Notes under the pieces: generated by a model
What the model was told of the DNA's origin: nothing
Seen by the model: only the letters and a program-made list of their open reading frames with translations
Databases searched by the model: none
Source of the DNA: Lingula anatina
Taxonomy: Eukaryota > Brachiopoda > Lingulata > Lingulida > Lingulidae
Direction of reading: 5' to 3'
Assembly (NCBI RefSeq): GCF_001039355.2
Contig: NW_019773692.1
Coordinates: 483,425 to 547,424 of the forward strand
DNA: 64,000 nt
Shown: positions 46,372-59,400 of the stretch, in pieces
How positions within the stretch are numbered: position 1 is the first letter of the stretch
Layout of the letters: every line of letters begins with the position of its first letter
Translations under genes and position numbers: made by a program

Positions 46372-49300
46372 ATGGCTGGTCTCGGGCGTTGGGCGAAAGT
46401 GGCCGTGGTGTGGCTAGTTTTGAAGCAGTGGACTGTTATCCAGGCTACGGAAGGTAACATAACAAAGTTAATAACTTTCAACTTATCTAATGAAAGGGTT
46501 ATTTCTTCTAATGAGGCAATAGCGCAGGGAAAGAATATTAATACAGTACCAGTGGATTTTGATACGGTCAATATTGGCAATTTTTGCTACAGTCTTCGCA
46601 CAGTCGAAAAATGAGTCTTATTTCTTTAAATTGTTGACGATTGCTGGTTTATTTATTTATTTGTACTTCCTTTCATGTTTCGTTTTTAATTGGCTAGTAG
46701 AAAACAGAGTCAAATAGCAACTTTTGCTTGGCCCTTTTAGTGTGACTTGTATTTCGTGTTTCTGACAATTGCTACCAAGAGGAAATAAGCATATGAATGA
46801 CACAGTAATTATAGATCTTATCAAAGTATCCCATCAGTCGAAATACATGTTACTCTTTTTATTATCAAGAAAAAACGCCAAATTGTTTGTGACATATTTT
46901 ATCATCTTTACTTTAGGTACATTTACATCTTTATTTTAAGTACTTATATCATCTTTATTTGATGTTAAGTGTGTGAACATTTTAAGGTTCAGACTTGCCC
47001 TCAAAAAAATAAAGTGCGTGCCTGAAATAATCTGCAGTAAAACTGCGCCTCGTTATAAAAGATAACTTAGTGAAATTTATATCTCATTCACCTCAAAAAT
47101 CAATTGTCAGGGTGTGTATTTCTGCTATACATTGCATTCAAAAGAAAAAATCGATCACTGTTTTTTCACTTTAACAATAGAAGTTTTCCGCTTCGAATGA
47201 GCTGCTAATTAATCTGTTGCGAGGTGAACGTGGAGGAAAAGAAATAAAGGTAAACCGCGAATGAGCAAAAATGTTCCTTAGCTTTGTGGCTGGATCATAC
47301 ATGAAAATCATCAAAAACAAGCCTTATTTAGGCTTGTGTTTGATAATTTTCATGTATGTAAACCGTGAACTTTCCAATGTGCATTCTAATCATGTTTACC
47401 AATGTGACTTACTAGAGGGTGTAAGTATAAAATTTCTTTGATTTCTGAGATCTCTTGTTATTGATAATAATATCTTTTCAGGACAGTGGCGCAAGCCTCT
47501 TGGTGTCTGGATTATGGACGATGTGCACAACTACCATGACGTTAGCGGTGGTATAAATCACGCCTCTTCCGCCGGAGGTTCCATTTCTAAAACCACGGGG
47601 CCAAGAGGGGAAACAAACGGCGGAACACAGTTTATCGGGACATCGGATTCCTATGTGATCCTCGGCAATGACGGGGGTTTAGACGCCCGGTATTCTTTCA
47701 CGTGGGTGGCATGGATAAAGAATGAGGGTTCCACGGAGGCACCCCTGTTCAGTTTTCATAACTCCGGAGGTGACAATTTCGGACTTCATTTTTTTCAACA
47801 TCCAAACGACCACTCGTTCACGGTTGTGTTTCGGCGACGGAGTGACGGCGCTAGCACGAACAACTTTTACACTGTTGCTAACGTCCTGACGCTGAATACG
47901 TGGGTCTTGGTTGCAGTCACCTACGATTATACCCTTGGGGTGATGAAAGTTTATAAGGATGGTCAGGTATGGTTAATCTGCTCATTATTTAGATCCATTT
48001 AAATAAAAAAGATGCCGGCTGTTGAAAATGAAACCCTGATAATATCTATTCAGTATTTTTTTTTTTTTTTTGCAAGATTGTACCTGAAATAGCGTTTGTG
48101 CAGGCAGCATGATTGTTTGAATGGGTAGTTGCGTGTTATGACAAGTAAAGTGCTTTAAGGCGTTCTTCATTCCACTATCACTACCATAGCCACTGTAACT
48201 GATACATGAATCATGCGTATGCAGTTTTTGTAAGTTTCATAACAAAATAGACCATAAAATGCAACTTTTAAAAAATCTTAAAAGATGTTAATTTTTGTCA
48301 TTGCAATCACTACTCTCTTGGTCAGGTGGTCCATACAGAGTACCCTGGACAATATGAACATTCAACTGATGGCCAGTATGTGGCTATCGGTTCACGGAAT
48401 TCTCTGGCCTCCGACAGCAGACATTTTGCCGGAGTGATGTCCTGTATACACTGGTATGATGTTGCCTTGACCCAAGCTCAGGTGAAGCAAATTGGTGCCA
48501 ACTGCTTCACACAAGGTGAAAAATGCGTCAAACCCTGTCTCTAATTTGAAAATTGTTTGTAATAATACTGTCTTGATACTAAATAATTTACAGTTGTTTT
48601 AAATAGTTGGCTCAGAATAATATGATGATGCCTAAAAGTTTTGTAGGTTTTATTTAATTTCGTCAATCCTGTTTAGTTAAGGCTTATGTAATCTTCAGGT
48701 TTACCCATCACATTGCAGGTTTACCCTTACCAGCTGGCTGGTGGCCACTAGACAGCGACTATAAAGGACTTGACGTTACTGGGAATGGGAATAACGCAAT
48801 ACTCAGCAATGTGAGCCCTCATACCGGTCCATTCCTAAACAACATTGGCTCCTACTATCTCCGAGGAAGTTCAGATTCTTACATTGAAATCCCGAACAAC
48901 GGCAAGCTTGACGTGAGGTATTCGTTTACATATATGGCGTACATCTGGCCCACCCAAATGTCTGGAAATGGGCTGAATGGAGAGGGCCCATTGTTTGACT
49001 ACTACGCTGGGACAGGTGCCACATGGGCAGAGCACATTTGGGTTACGGGCCAAGGTCTCTCTCTCTACGTATGCAGTTTTAACAGGAATTTTGCGTCGAC
49101 GGGATGCACATCGAAAAATATCATTACCAGTTTTTCTTGGCAGCATCTTGCATTAACCTATGATTACTGGATAAATCGTATTACTCTCTACAAGAATGGT
49201 GTACAGGTGTTCACTTATACACCAACAAAATCTGAAATTGGTACCGCAGGTTCTTATATAAGAATAGGCGCAAAGGTCGGCGATAACCGTTTTTATCAAG

Positions 49301-50641
49301 GGAATGTCGGCTGCCTCAAATTATATGGAACCCCGTTGTCTCAAGCCGAAATACGACAGTCAATGCATTACTGTTCCCCGAAGGGACCATCGATTTTACG
49401 CAGTAAGATAAAATAATGCATTTTTAAAATATTTCATTACAAAAATATCCGCATGTCCAATCGAGAAGGTCTAAACAGTTGTATCGATAATATCGATAAA
49501 TACTTATTCTTTGTTGAGAAAAAGTAGGACTTATTGTAATATTCAATGTAAATAATTACATTTTCTACATGCACGTTCTCACCTAAAACTCTTCTCAAAG
49601 ACTTTTTGTCAGCCATTTTTCTTTTTCTTTAAGCGTATCCGTTACCAGCTGGATTTTGGCCCTTCAGTAAAAGCTACAGCAATGAAGACATCTCTAGTCA
49701 TGGTATTGACGCCGATCTGTATGAGACATCATTCGTCACTGGGCCTCATGGTGATCCGAATGGTGCAATACGAGTTTCGGGAACCAGCACGTCTTATATT
49801 GAGTATCCTCAGAGCACTGTGCTGGATGCAAGATTTGCCTTTACTTTGATGCTTTGGTATTTACCAGGTAAGCAACATTCTTAAATGTGTCGTTTGGGAA
49901 ACTTACAGGTCAGACGTAAGAACACTTCGCGTTGTAAAGCAAATAATAATGCTTAAAAAAATGCTAACTGTAAAAGTGCAATGCCTTAAACTTAAAGCGT
50001 GGCAATATTTTGTTGAGACAGTGAAAAATTTCAATTAAATTCTGTAAGTTCGTTTGAAACTGTACTTTTTCAAATGTAACAAAAATAGGTCGGTACCAGT
50101 TAGGCCTAATAGCCAATTCAAAATGACATTTTGTTAATCATCGAAGAGGCATACCTACCATATACATGCGTTTCGTATTACCTTTTTCTTCTTGTTAGTC
50201 GAGTTGCTACACCCTTACGTCTCATACGTAAACCTGGGAATTCTGTTATCTATGCACTTTTATTTATCCCGGGTATCAAGGTGATCTAAAACAAATTTGC
50301 ATGTTTGTCCTTTGCTGCATCTTTTAGGTGGTGAGCCAAGTGGTCCTATATTCCAGAACGAGCATCCCACAACTGGCTGGGGATTGGTTATTTGGCAGCA
50401 CTCTTCGAAGGAGAATTTGTATGTGGCCCTTAGGCAATGGTCTGATGGAGCGCATATTTCGGACTGCACATTTCAGAATATATTTGAGGAAGATGTTTGG
50501 TTACATCTAGCTGTTACATACAATTATGGCACTGGCATAGTTACTGCCTATAAAAATGGAATTGAGTTTGGAACTGCTAACGTCGGATCTGTCGAAGTGG
50601 CGACAAATTATGAATTTAGAACTGGTAATTCTCTCTTTCTC

Positions 50642-50695
<54 letters not shown>

Positions 50696-53600
50696 TGATG
50701 TGTAACTATATTGTACCGCTCCTGTCGCTCTTGTCATTGTTCTGTATCTTGCATATGGCTGTATAGTGTTCACTACAATTTTAGTACAGCAACGCAATCC
50801 CTTTTCGCAGTCTCTTGGATGATGTCCTTCTTCCACACTTCCAATATGTCAGTCTCTTTCTAGATGATAGTAACGTTTTCAATAAGGAAACCATAATAGA
50901 AAAAAGGACCGAGCTATATGGTAGTATTCAGGAAAGTACAAATATATATTTATATACATCAGGTGTCAAGAAAAGTGACAGCAGAGTTATAGATGCCAGT
51001 CTGTTCTGCTTGAAGTGGTACACGACCGATCTGGATATTAATCAGATCAACAAAGCCAAAGATCAATGTTCTCCGGATATGTTGCAGCTCTTCAACAAAG
51101 GTACTATATATATAATTTTCGTTAGAAAACATTTGATACATTTTAAGAATTGTTCAAATTATTTGCTTACAGCTTCAATAGACAACAAATAGTACAATGT
51201 TTTTGTGCATATTATCAAATTAAACAGTTCGCTTCAATCGTTCTTTCTTTTCTCAAGTATCTGTAGCAACGCACAGTCCACAATGCGCTTTTCATCATGG
51301 CGTTTATTTGAAAAAATATATAACTAAACAAGTGTCAGACACAAAGTGATGCCCAACTTGATTTTATGCTCACGTTCTACCTATCTGCAGATGGCATACA
51401 GCCCAAACCAGTGGGTCTTTGGATGCTTGGCGGCAAGGACGGTCTGAAAGACAAAGGCCGTGGTGGAAATGACGGAGTGCGCAGCCAGACTCACATTCAA
51501 CAGGATGGACCTCGTGGAGAGCCATACGGATCGTTCTACTTCAACGACTCGCCAAGTGATCGTATACGGATACCAAACAACGGGTGGTTAGACGTTAGAC
51601 GTTCCTTGACTGTTGGGGTCTACATTTACCCAATGTCTGTTAGCAGCACTGCGTATATCGTAGAGTGGGACATGCCGGGTGGGACCACTACGTATGGCCC
51701 TCACATAGCACTTATGTCAGGAGGACGAGTGTACTGCAAATTCAATACATATTATCAATCGAACGGAGCCACCGGTGGACCGTATGCTACGTCACCTAAT
51801 GGCGCCGTTCAAGAACAGAAATGGCAGCACCTTGCAGTTGTCTACGACTACGATAGCGGGGAGGCAAGTGTCTGGGTGGACGGGGAGGTTAAGCACAGTT
51901 TCTACGCCGGCCAACTCCAGTTAGGAACTCACGACAACTTGTACATCGGACATGGCTATGCTTCAACAGGGAGTGACTTCTTTGGTCGTATGGCTTGTTT
52001 CCAAATATATGACGTCGCACTCTCTCAGACACAGATTATAGCCAGCAAAAACCTGTGCGTACCTGAAGGTGAGCTATTATTGATATTATTGTGATTTAAA
52101 CAGTAGTTGTTTTTTCTGGCGTTTATCTTTGAATCTTTGTACTGAACGAAACAAAACGTGAATTCAAGTGGTGAATTTGGATACAGCGTTGGATTTTGAA
52201 TTAATGGGAAAAATATTGAAATGATGGAGAAAGTATCAAAATGAAATTGAGTTACAGAGTAGGCCCTACTGGGTAAAGCGAGTTTTGATTTGCAGTATAT
52301 GGATTTTTCATATCGAAACTCGGAAAAAAATAACATTTCTCAATAATACTGGCTTTTAATCACTATTTTTAATTGGAAATGGCAGACCAGAGATCTCGGA
52401 CGACTACCGTACAAATTCAGTTTTTCAAGTCCTTTTTGCAAGACGTAGTTAATTAATAACACCTTTGCGACTTATATGTTACAGGGGGACTTCCTCGCCC
52501 AATAGGTCTGTGGCCGTTGAACTCCCGATATCAAGGTCTGGACGTCAGCGGAGGAGAGAGCCACGCCTCTTTAGGAAATGTTACCTTTTCCCCGGGTATG
52601 TAACTGCGATCAGACTAAAATATTCCTATTTTCTTTACATTTCCTCCCTGTCAAAGGGCAAGCTATCAGTGATAGACTGAAATCGGTAGATTAGTGAACA
52701 TTGATAAATTGAAATTCTGATTAGTTTATAGAAATGACTATGTTATTGTTATTGAATGCTGTATTTGTGTGTTTATATTGATTTTCTTATTTAAAGGGCT
52801 CGATGCGTTTTTTTTCTCCTGTCACGACAGACCAATGATTTTGCCAGGGATAAGCATAGCCCTATTCTGAGTCCGTAAAATTTCATATATTGACTAAAAA
52901 TGCAAAGATTATATTGTAGCCGACTTTTTAGATATAATTTTAGTGAAAGTACATAATTATTTGATTTTAGGCCACATGGGACAGATGGGTGGAGCAACTA
53001 GTTTTTCAGGGACGGCTGATAGTTACATCGAAATTGCAAATAGCGGAGCTCTGGATGCCAGATTTTCTTTTACATATTTGGCATATGTATACCTCTCTAA
53101 CACTACAATTGGACCAATATTCAACTTTGGGTCAAACGCATCTACGCAGGGTAATTACGGACTACATGCGTGGGTCACGGGCGGGTATAGTTTTTTCGTT
53201 CGTGTAAACGAAAGAAGTGGATACTGGGGGGTTTCTATGGGCAGTACTATGCCATTGAATAGCTGGCAGTTTGTTGGAGCGACATATGACTATGCCTCTG
53301 GGATGTTGCGTACTTGGTTTAACGGCATAGAACAAGACAATTTATACGTGGGTCGTTTGGAAGTGGCCACAGAGGATTACGTCCGTATGGGGTCCAGAAG
53401 AGCAAGCTACGGTGACAACCGTTACTTCTTGGGAACACTGGAGTGCGTGCAGCTCTACAACCTACCCCTAAGCCAGTCGCAGATTAAAAAGGCAATGGAA
53501 CTCTGCAAAGGAGCAGGTTTGTACCCCCCACGTCCCCTTTATCTCGTATGTAAAATGTTTTGCACATTAAAAAGTATCGATTCCATTGGTTTGATATAGA

Positions 53601-54117
53601 ATCCGTTTTGGCATGACGTCAATCCTTCTATCGGCATATTTAGTCCAATAGTTCGAAATCGATATCCCGTTGTTCTGTGTATAATTAGGATCGTTATGAA
53701 TGAAAAAGAAAGCTTGATGATTTGAACTCCTTAGGTGAATCATGAGCGTTGAGATCTATAAAGAAAAAATATGCAAGATGGAAGCTCACACAAGTAAAAC
53801 TGCAATAATATTTTGTCGCTTTTTCAATTTTAGGACATCATTTCAGTAGTCCAAGCAACGTCCCCACCGGATACGGTACGGCGGTGTCACAGGTCACGTG
53901 GTCTACGACAGCCCGCGTTCTCTCCGAGTGCATTGCAAAGTGCACTACGGCAGAGACTTGCCTCTCTGTGAATTACCAAGATGTTTTCGGTCAACCAAGT
54001 CAGTGTGAACTATCCGCTGCCATTTCGAAGTTCAATTCTTCGGTTCAGTTTGAAGATAAGGGTGGGACCTATAAATACTTTGAAATGGACCACAGCGTCA
54101 ACCACATTTGCGTTTGA
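46372..54117 (+). CDS. Secreted five-LamG-module protein with C-terminal PAN/apple domain
   Basis: Eleven coding exons: 46372-46453, 47482-47966, 48326-48515, 48719-49402, 49634-49867, 50328-50624, 50963-51100, 51391-52068, 52485-52595, 52971-53516 and 53834-54117. They give 1242 residues. A signal peptide occupies about residues 1-26 (VAVVWLVLKQWTVIQA). Five concanavalin-A/LamG-like modules of about 215-230 residues follow (28-252, 253-480, 481-703, 704-929, 930-1148). Most share a PxGxWP/M-type opening, a central FTxxAYIxP-like strand, WxHLAxTYDY…G…xxYxNG and a closing LSQxQI…C. Residues 1149-1242 form a PAN/apple-like domain with about five cysteines (TTARVLSECIAKCTTAETCL, QCEL). No membrane helix is seen, so it is expected to be secreted or matrix-bound; LamG and apple folds usually bind glycans or proteins. 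The specific function is unknown. Most introns, and all those between modules, are phase 1. The poly(A) signal appears to lie in the adjoining mobile element. Confidence 0.9.
47296..47358. other. Near-perfect 28 bp-arm hairpin
   Basis: The arms 47296-47323 and 47331-47358 are complementary at 26 of 28 positions, with a 7-base loop (TTATTTA). The hairpin lies in intron 1 of the LamG gene, about 120 bases before exon 2. It could be a pre-miRNA-like hairpin or the fossil of an inverted repeat; sequence alone does not decide. Confidence 0.85.
50636..50694. repeat. (CT)n followed by (CA)n
   Basis: A CT-rich run passes into a CA repeat, starting only about 10 bases after the donor of LamG exon 6 (GTAATT at 50625). 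Confidence 0.9.
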
Positions 54118-54174
54118 ATGTTTCTTCGAAACCTTATAGCAGAAAGGTGTTAAGAGACAAGACAATCAAGAACG

Positions 54175-54495
54175 TTAAAGGGATAATAACTCTTTGTTTT
54201 GGCCAAAAAATGAATTTTCCTGGAGTAAACAACAATTTTCCCATTCTTACCAATGGTTAATGAATCCATTTTTACATTCAAAGTTAGTCCCTGGTTTTTT
54301 TCTAAAAAGTTTGGTTTTTTAGTAAAATCTCTTAAGAGATTATAACAGAGTACAGCCATCAATGGAAGTCACGTGATCTGAAGACAAGTTCAGATATCAG
54401 AATAATAGCTATAACTGCATTATATTTCTATGAGTTGTTTACAATGTTTTTATTGTGAAATAAAGATATCATACGAAGAGTTATTATCCCTTTAA
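54175..54495. mobile_element. 321 bp element with TTAA ends (piggyBac-like MITE)
   Basis: The left end TTAAAGGGATAATAACTCTT is mirrored at the right end by GAAGAGTTATTATCCCTTTAA, giving a terminal inverted repeat of about 20 bp that starts and ends in TTAA. TTAA is the target site duplicated by piggyBac transposases, so a non-autonomous piggyBac-type element is inferred. No transposase is present. A diverged partial copy is at 9178-9276. Confidence 0.75.
54459..54464 (+). terminator. Probable poly(A) signal of LamG gene
   Basis: This AATAAA, 342 bases after the LamG stop codon, is the first canonical hexamer downstream. It lies inside the TTAA-ended element. Confidence 0.45.
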
Positions 54496-56406
54496 GATTA
54501 GGGTCTGGTTTTGACTTTTAAGATTGGAAAAAATATAGAATCGTTGTATAAAACCACGTGTTTTATAATTTAGATGTTTTACTATATTCACTTATTCGGT
54601 TTAGTTTTTTTTTCCAAATTTTATTCTATTTAAATGCCAGTAGTTTCAGCGACGAGATAATTTAATGACCGTTGTAACTTTGAAGTGAACTACTGTGCAG
54701 CTATATCATCTGCGGGGTTTTGGCTTGAAAATTCATTAATGTATTGGCAGTTGTAACATTAGGGCTATTAATGCATATCAGAAGGCACAGTTTGTGGGGA
54801 TACATGTATAAATTGAAAATTGTGACTATTAACTTTTCTGAGGTCTGAGCAATATACCACTATAAATAAACCGTTTGATCTTCAATCCAAGAAAAATAAC
54901 CATATTTCAGAAGAAAATATAATACATTGTTTACATAGGTTGTATCATACCCAAATCATTAGTCCTTACAATTGAAAGGAAAATTGGGAGTATGTAAGGC
55001 AACAAATTTCACATGAACTCTTTTTGCCTTCGATGTTATTGTTTGCTAAATATAAAGGTTCGACGGTGGCCGTATAGGCCTACTTTGCTAAGAAAATGGT
55101 AAATTGATCCTCAAATACATTTTCAATAGCACCATTACGTCCAAAATTGCAACTCTAATTCAATTTCATGTCTGTAGATAAAATCAGATTGACAATAAAT
55201 AATTATGCGTGTGTGATAACTCGTGTCTTTTCATTGTTTCTTTAGATGCAAATGCAATAGCTTTTTAATATTAAACCATACCGCATGAAGTACCCTCAAG
55301 GCAATCTGCTCTGAGACTCGGATCAAATCAGAAACCTTGTAAGACTGTATTTGTCGATATAAACAAATACAATTGCTTAATAGGTGTGCAATTTATAGGC
55401 CTACCACTTGTCCCGTTCTCCAACGTATCAGTTTTTAGAGGTATACTGTAACAATCTATAGCAAGAATAGTACTGAACATTTTGGAGAAAACTTAGTAAG
55501 ACATTATCTGCAGTTGATCGATTCATCTTGATATGTCGTCGATTTATGGTTTTAATAAAGGAATGCGCAATTTTCGGTTCAGACAGTGCGATAGTTGTGA
55601 CGATCATCCCGGACTTCAATTGTGTTTGTTGCTACAGTGGCTCTCTGGGCGGTTGCCATCTCAGTAAAATCACATTTTGTGACATTTTCATAAACCATGT
55701 TAGAAGTTTTCTTCAAATAAAGAACATTCAAAATTGTGATACGTGTCCTGAGGGCCACTTTTATTTTTGAAAAACGAATCGAATATCTATCTACGTAACA
55801 GAAGTCAGAAAGTTTCACGAGTCCATAAGGTACTCCTTTCACATATTATTACCACAATCATTTTTAATTTCTGCCACTGGTTTTACCATTTAAAGCAAAG
55901 AAATATGGGGAAATACTTTGAACTTTTGAGGTCATACTTCAGACCAATTTACTTGTTCTAAATTTTCTCTGGTGCATTTTAGGACTGGGAATCACTTCGG
56001 TAAAGAAACAGGGATAGGTATTTAAATGATACCGAATTTAAATCTTGAGCCATTTTACTTCAAGATCATAACAGTTCATGTTCTAAGTTTGTTTAATAAC
56101 AATTGTAAGTTTCTATATCAATGTGGCACTGGGTTTACTTTTTAAATCAACAACTGCATACAACTGATAAAGTACAAACAATGTGCTGTTGAGAGTTATC
56201 AATGCTGATATAACAAGTCCATATAATTCAACATTTTGCTATTTCAGTACTTCACAGATGATTTGAATTAAAATCTGTTTAAAAGCATACAATATCCCAT
56301 ATCATTTTTTTTTTTTGCTAATTACAAATCATTAACAAACAATAATTATAAAACATATTGTGCTAATCATTAAACAGAAAATCTTGACAGCATAGTTAAA
56401 AATTCT

Positions 56407-59400
56407 TTATGATGAATGTTTCACAACCTTCTTCCCTCTGCTGAGCTTGGATAATTTTGGTTTCTTTGCCTGTCCATCTTCTTTGATTACTTTTGTTTTT
56501 TTATTTGGTGGCTCATTTTCTTCATCTTCCTCTGAAGGTGTCTGCAACAATAACAAATTAAATATGAAGTTTAATATCAAAGTTGAGTAAAAAAAAAACA
56601 AAGTGCTGTTGTACACTTGAACTGTATTGTCATCATTTGAACATAATGTTTGTAGTAAAAATTATCATATTGTACAACTACATGTACCACTCTAGTTTAA
56701 TTAATTACCATTTCTTCAATCATGATACAAACCTTCCTAATTACCCTTACCTTTACTGAGCTTAGGGCAAAAAGTAAATTAAAAAATTAACATGTAAATC
56801 AACTTGAGGCTGAATGGTGTGTGTGTGTGTGGGGGGGGGGGGAGAAAAAAAGTAACAGTGCTTACATTTTCCTCCTCTGTATCATTATCACTGCTGGACT
56901 GGTGCTCCATGGCTGTCTCCAGAGCAGCTGTGTTAATACGGAAGTCGCGAGAAGTGGTCAGCTTGATGTGCTCCATTAGGTTCACCTAGAATAATGCAGT
57001 GATACTAAAATAACAAATGCACAGAGATGAATTAAATTTGAATATTAGTTGTTGCTTGCATATATTATTCTAAATATTAAAGTAATCATGAAAATAATAG
57101 AAAAAATAATGCTAAAGCTGTTACAGGAAAGTAAATGTCATTTGAAACAGAGAAGATTTAAACTTTACAATTGAGCAACATTTATGTGTAACACCATCAT
57201 CTTATAATAATAATAATAATAACTTCAGAATCATGGTAATTCAACAACTTGAGCATAATGTTTAACTTACTTTTGACTTCTTTGTCAGTTGTATCAGAAA
57301 CTTCTCATATTGTTCAATGGAGAAAATCAAATTTGGAATAAACTTGCTTTCCTTCAAAACTCTTGCCTGAAATCAAACATTTGCATAAGATTTTTTAATC
57401 TCAGTATATCAGATATGAGCCTAGGTTAAAAAAAAAAAAAAAAAAACTCTTAACATCTATCATGGGACCCAACACCTAACCTTGACGTATCTCAGAATTG
57501 AATTAAAAAACGCTGAATTTCCCTTTTTCACAGAAAAAATTCACGTCTGTTATATGAATATAAACAGAATGAAAAATAGTTTAGCATGGGAAAAGTACAA
57601 CTCTTCAAAATAATGCGATAATCTTCAAATAAATCCTACCTTCCCAACTTGTACAGATGCTGAACCATTTTTTTTCTTATCCTTCTTTGGTCCTCCTTGC
57701 TGCAGCTGCTCTGCCTGGGATGCCTACAACACACAAATACAAATATTCCAATACTGTAAAAATTGTGAACCAATTACCCATTTCATTACACAAATTTAAA
57801 AATAGGAAGACTTATGCCCTATTCAACTAGCAAGGTAATGCAGTATAGCAAACACTTATTTTGTAAAACATTCTTTGCACATGTCTAATATCAGTAATGT
57901 ATTATCTTATCATGTGCAAGAAGTCTCTTTTTGGAACAAAAACGTTCTCACAAATGTCAACAGACTGTCTATAGATGTTACCTGTATAAATGTGATCATA
58001 GCATAGACTTGCTGCGTGAGGTATGTCCCCGATAATTTGACCAGCTTCTCAAACCTGGCAGACATATGTCCTGCTCTTTGGGTGTACATGCTTAGATACT
58101 GGAATGAATATATATATATATATATAAAATACACAGCATATTCTTGATTTAAGAAACAGAGCAACACAGTTAAAGACAAAAATGACACATTTAACTACAA
58201 ATATACAAAATCTCTATTATAGTACACCAACCATGTACTCTAAAGCTGATACGCATCTAAAATCACACCCTAAAATGAAGTTATTTCAACAGTAAATATT
58301 CCACAAAGAGCAGCAGGGATGAATTCTACTTACAAACTTAGTAAGGGCTGCCAAAACTTCATACATTTTGGTGATTTCTTTGAGCAGTCCCTCTACACAC
58401 CCACCAGGGGGCACTGCTGACTGCACCAGTTCATGGAAGGCAGTAATGAACACACCAAGTCTGCCACATACATTCTTCTCGAGGCTTTCTCTCTGGGTAA
58501 GACCTGGCAAGAAATCACAGGACAAAAAAGATACAGAGGGCAAGTATGGCTATGTGTTCATAATACATTTCACCTGTTAGAAGATTTTTTTTTAAATGCT
58601 TGCATGCATAAATTAGTGAAATATCTAGCATCAGACTTACATGGAATATGTGCTGGAGGTGTAATCTGTTTCAAATACATAAGTCAATAATTTATATACA
58701 GATATAAAACACCAAAGAAACTGTTCCATTATAAATGAGACAAGATTTTCAGCAGCAAAAGCAGTGCACTGGATAGCATATGTGGAATACTGGCCCTCTA
58801 TCCTCCTCACCTGCACTGCTATCTACACTGGCCTGAAGTTCTGCCTTGAGTCTGCTGATCACCCAGTCTGTGTGATCTAACTCACTCTCTATCTGATGAA
58901 GGACAAGGTTTAGTACACAGGGGGCAGCTGTGTGCTGGTTCACAATGGCATAATGAGTTCTCTTTTCTACTTCGACTTCCTGAAAAACAAAAATCTAAAA
59001 TCAAGATCTTTCCTTTCCTATATTGGTCTTAAAGATTGTTCATTTATGTTTGTTTAATTGCATAAGATATGCAGAGCAATGAAGTCAAGAGAGAAAGAGT
59101 ATGTTATCTTTGCCTTTCAGTTATAGTAGTGCATTGGTCCAAAACTATATATTATACCTGTTAAAATTGCTTTTAGACTATTTTGGTAATATATCGTCCT
59201 TCTGGTAAAAAAAAATATTGCTTACTGTAGATCATGATGACAAATACAAGAAACAAAAAAACTACAAAATGAGCAAAACTGCAGTGAAACTACCCATTTC
59301 CTCTACTCTTATTTTTATGAAAGGTAAAAAGGTAAAAATAATCAATATGACTTTGTAACTTACATGTGATGTTGATCTTGGTTCCGTTCAATACTTAATC

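Larger units (their letters stand above)
54118..56406. other. Tail-to-tail region between LamG gene and FANCI
   Basis: This contains the LamG gene 3' UTR and the TTAA-ended element (54175-54495), then about 1.9 kb of AT-rich sequence without recognisable genes. Short ORFs at 55428-55961 have no recognisable domain and no splice context. Confidence 0.5.

Noticed and set aside
55428-55961. Overlapping short ORFs on both strands
   Set aside because: There is no domain, no splice context and AT-rich composition; they are consistent with chance ORFs.
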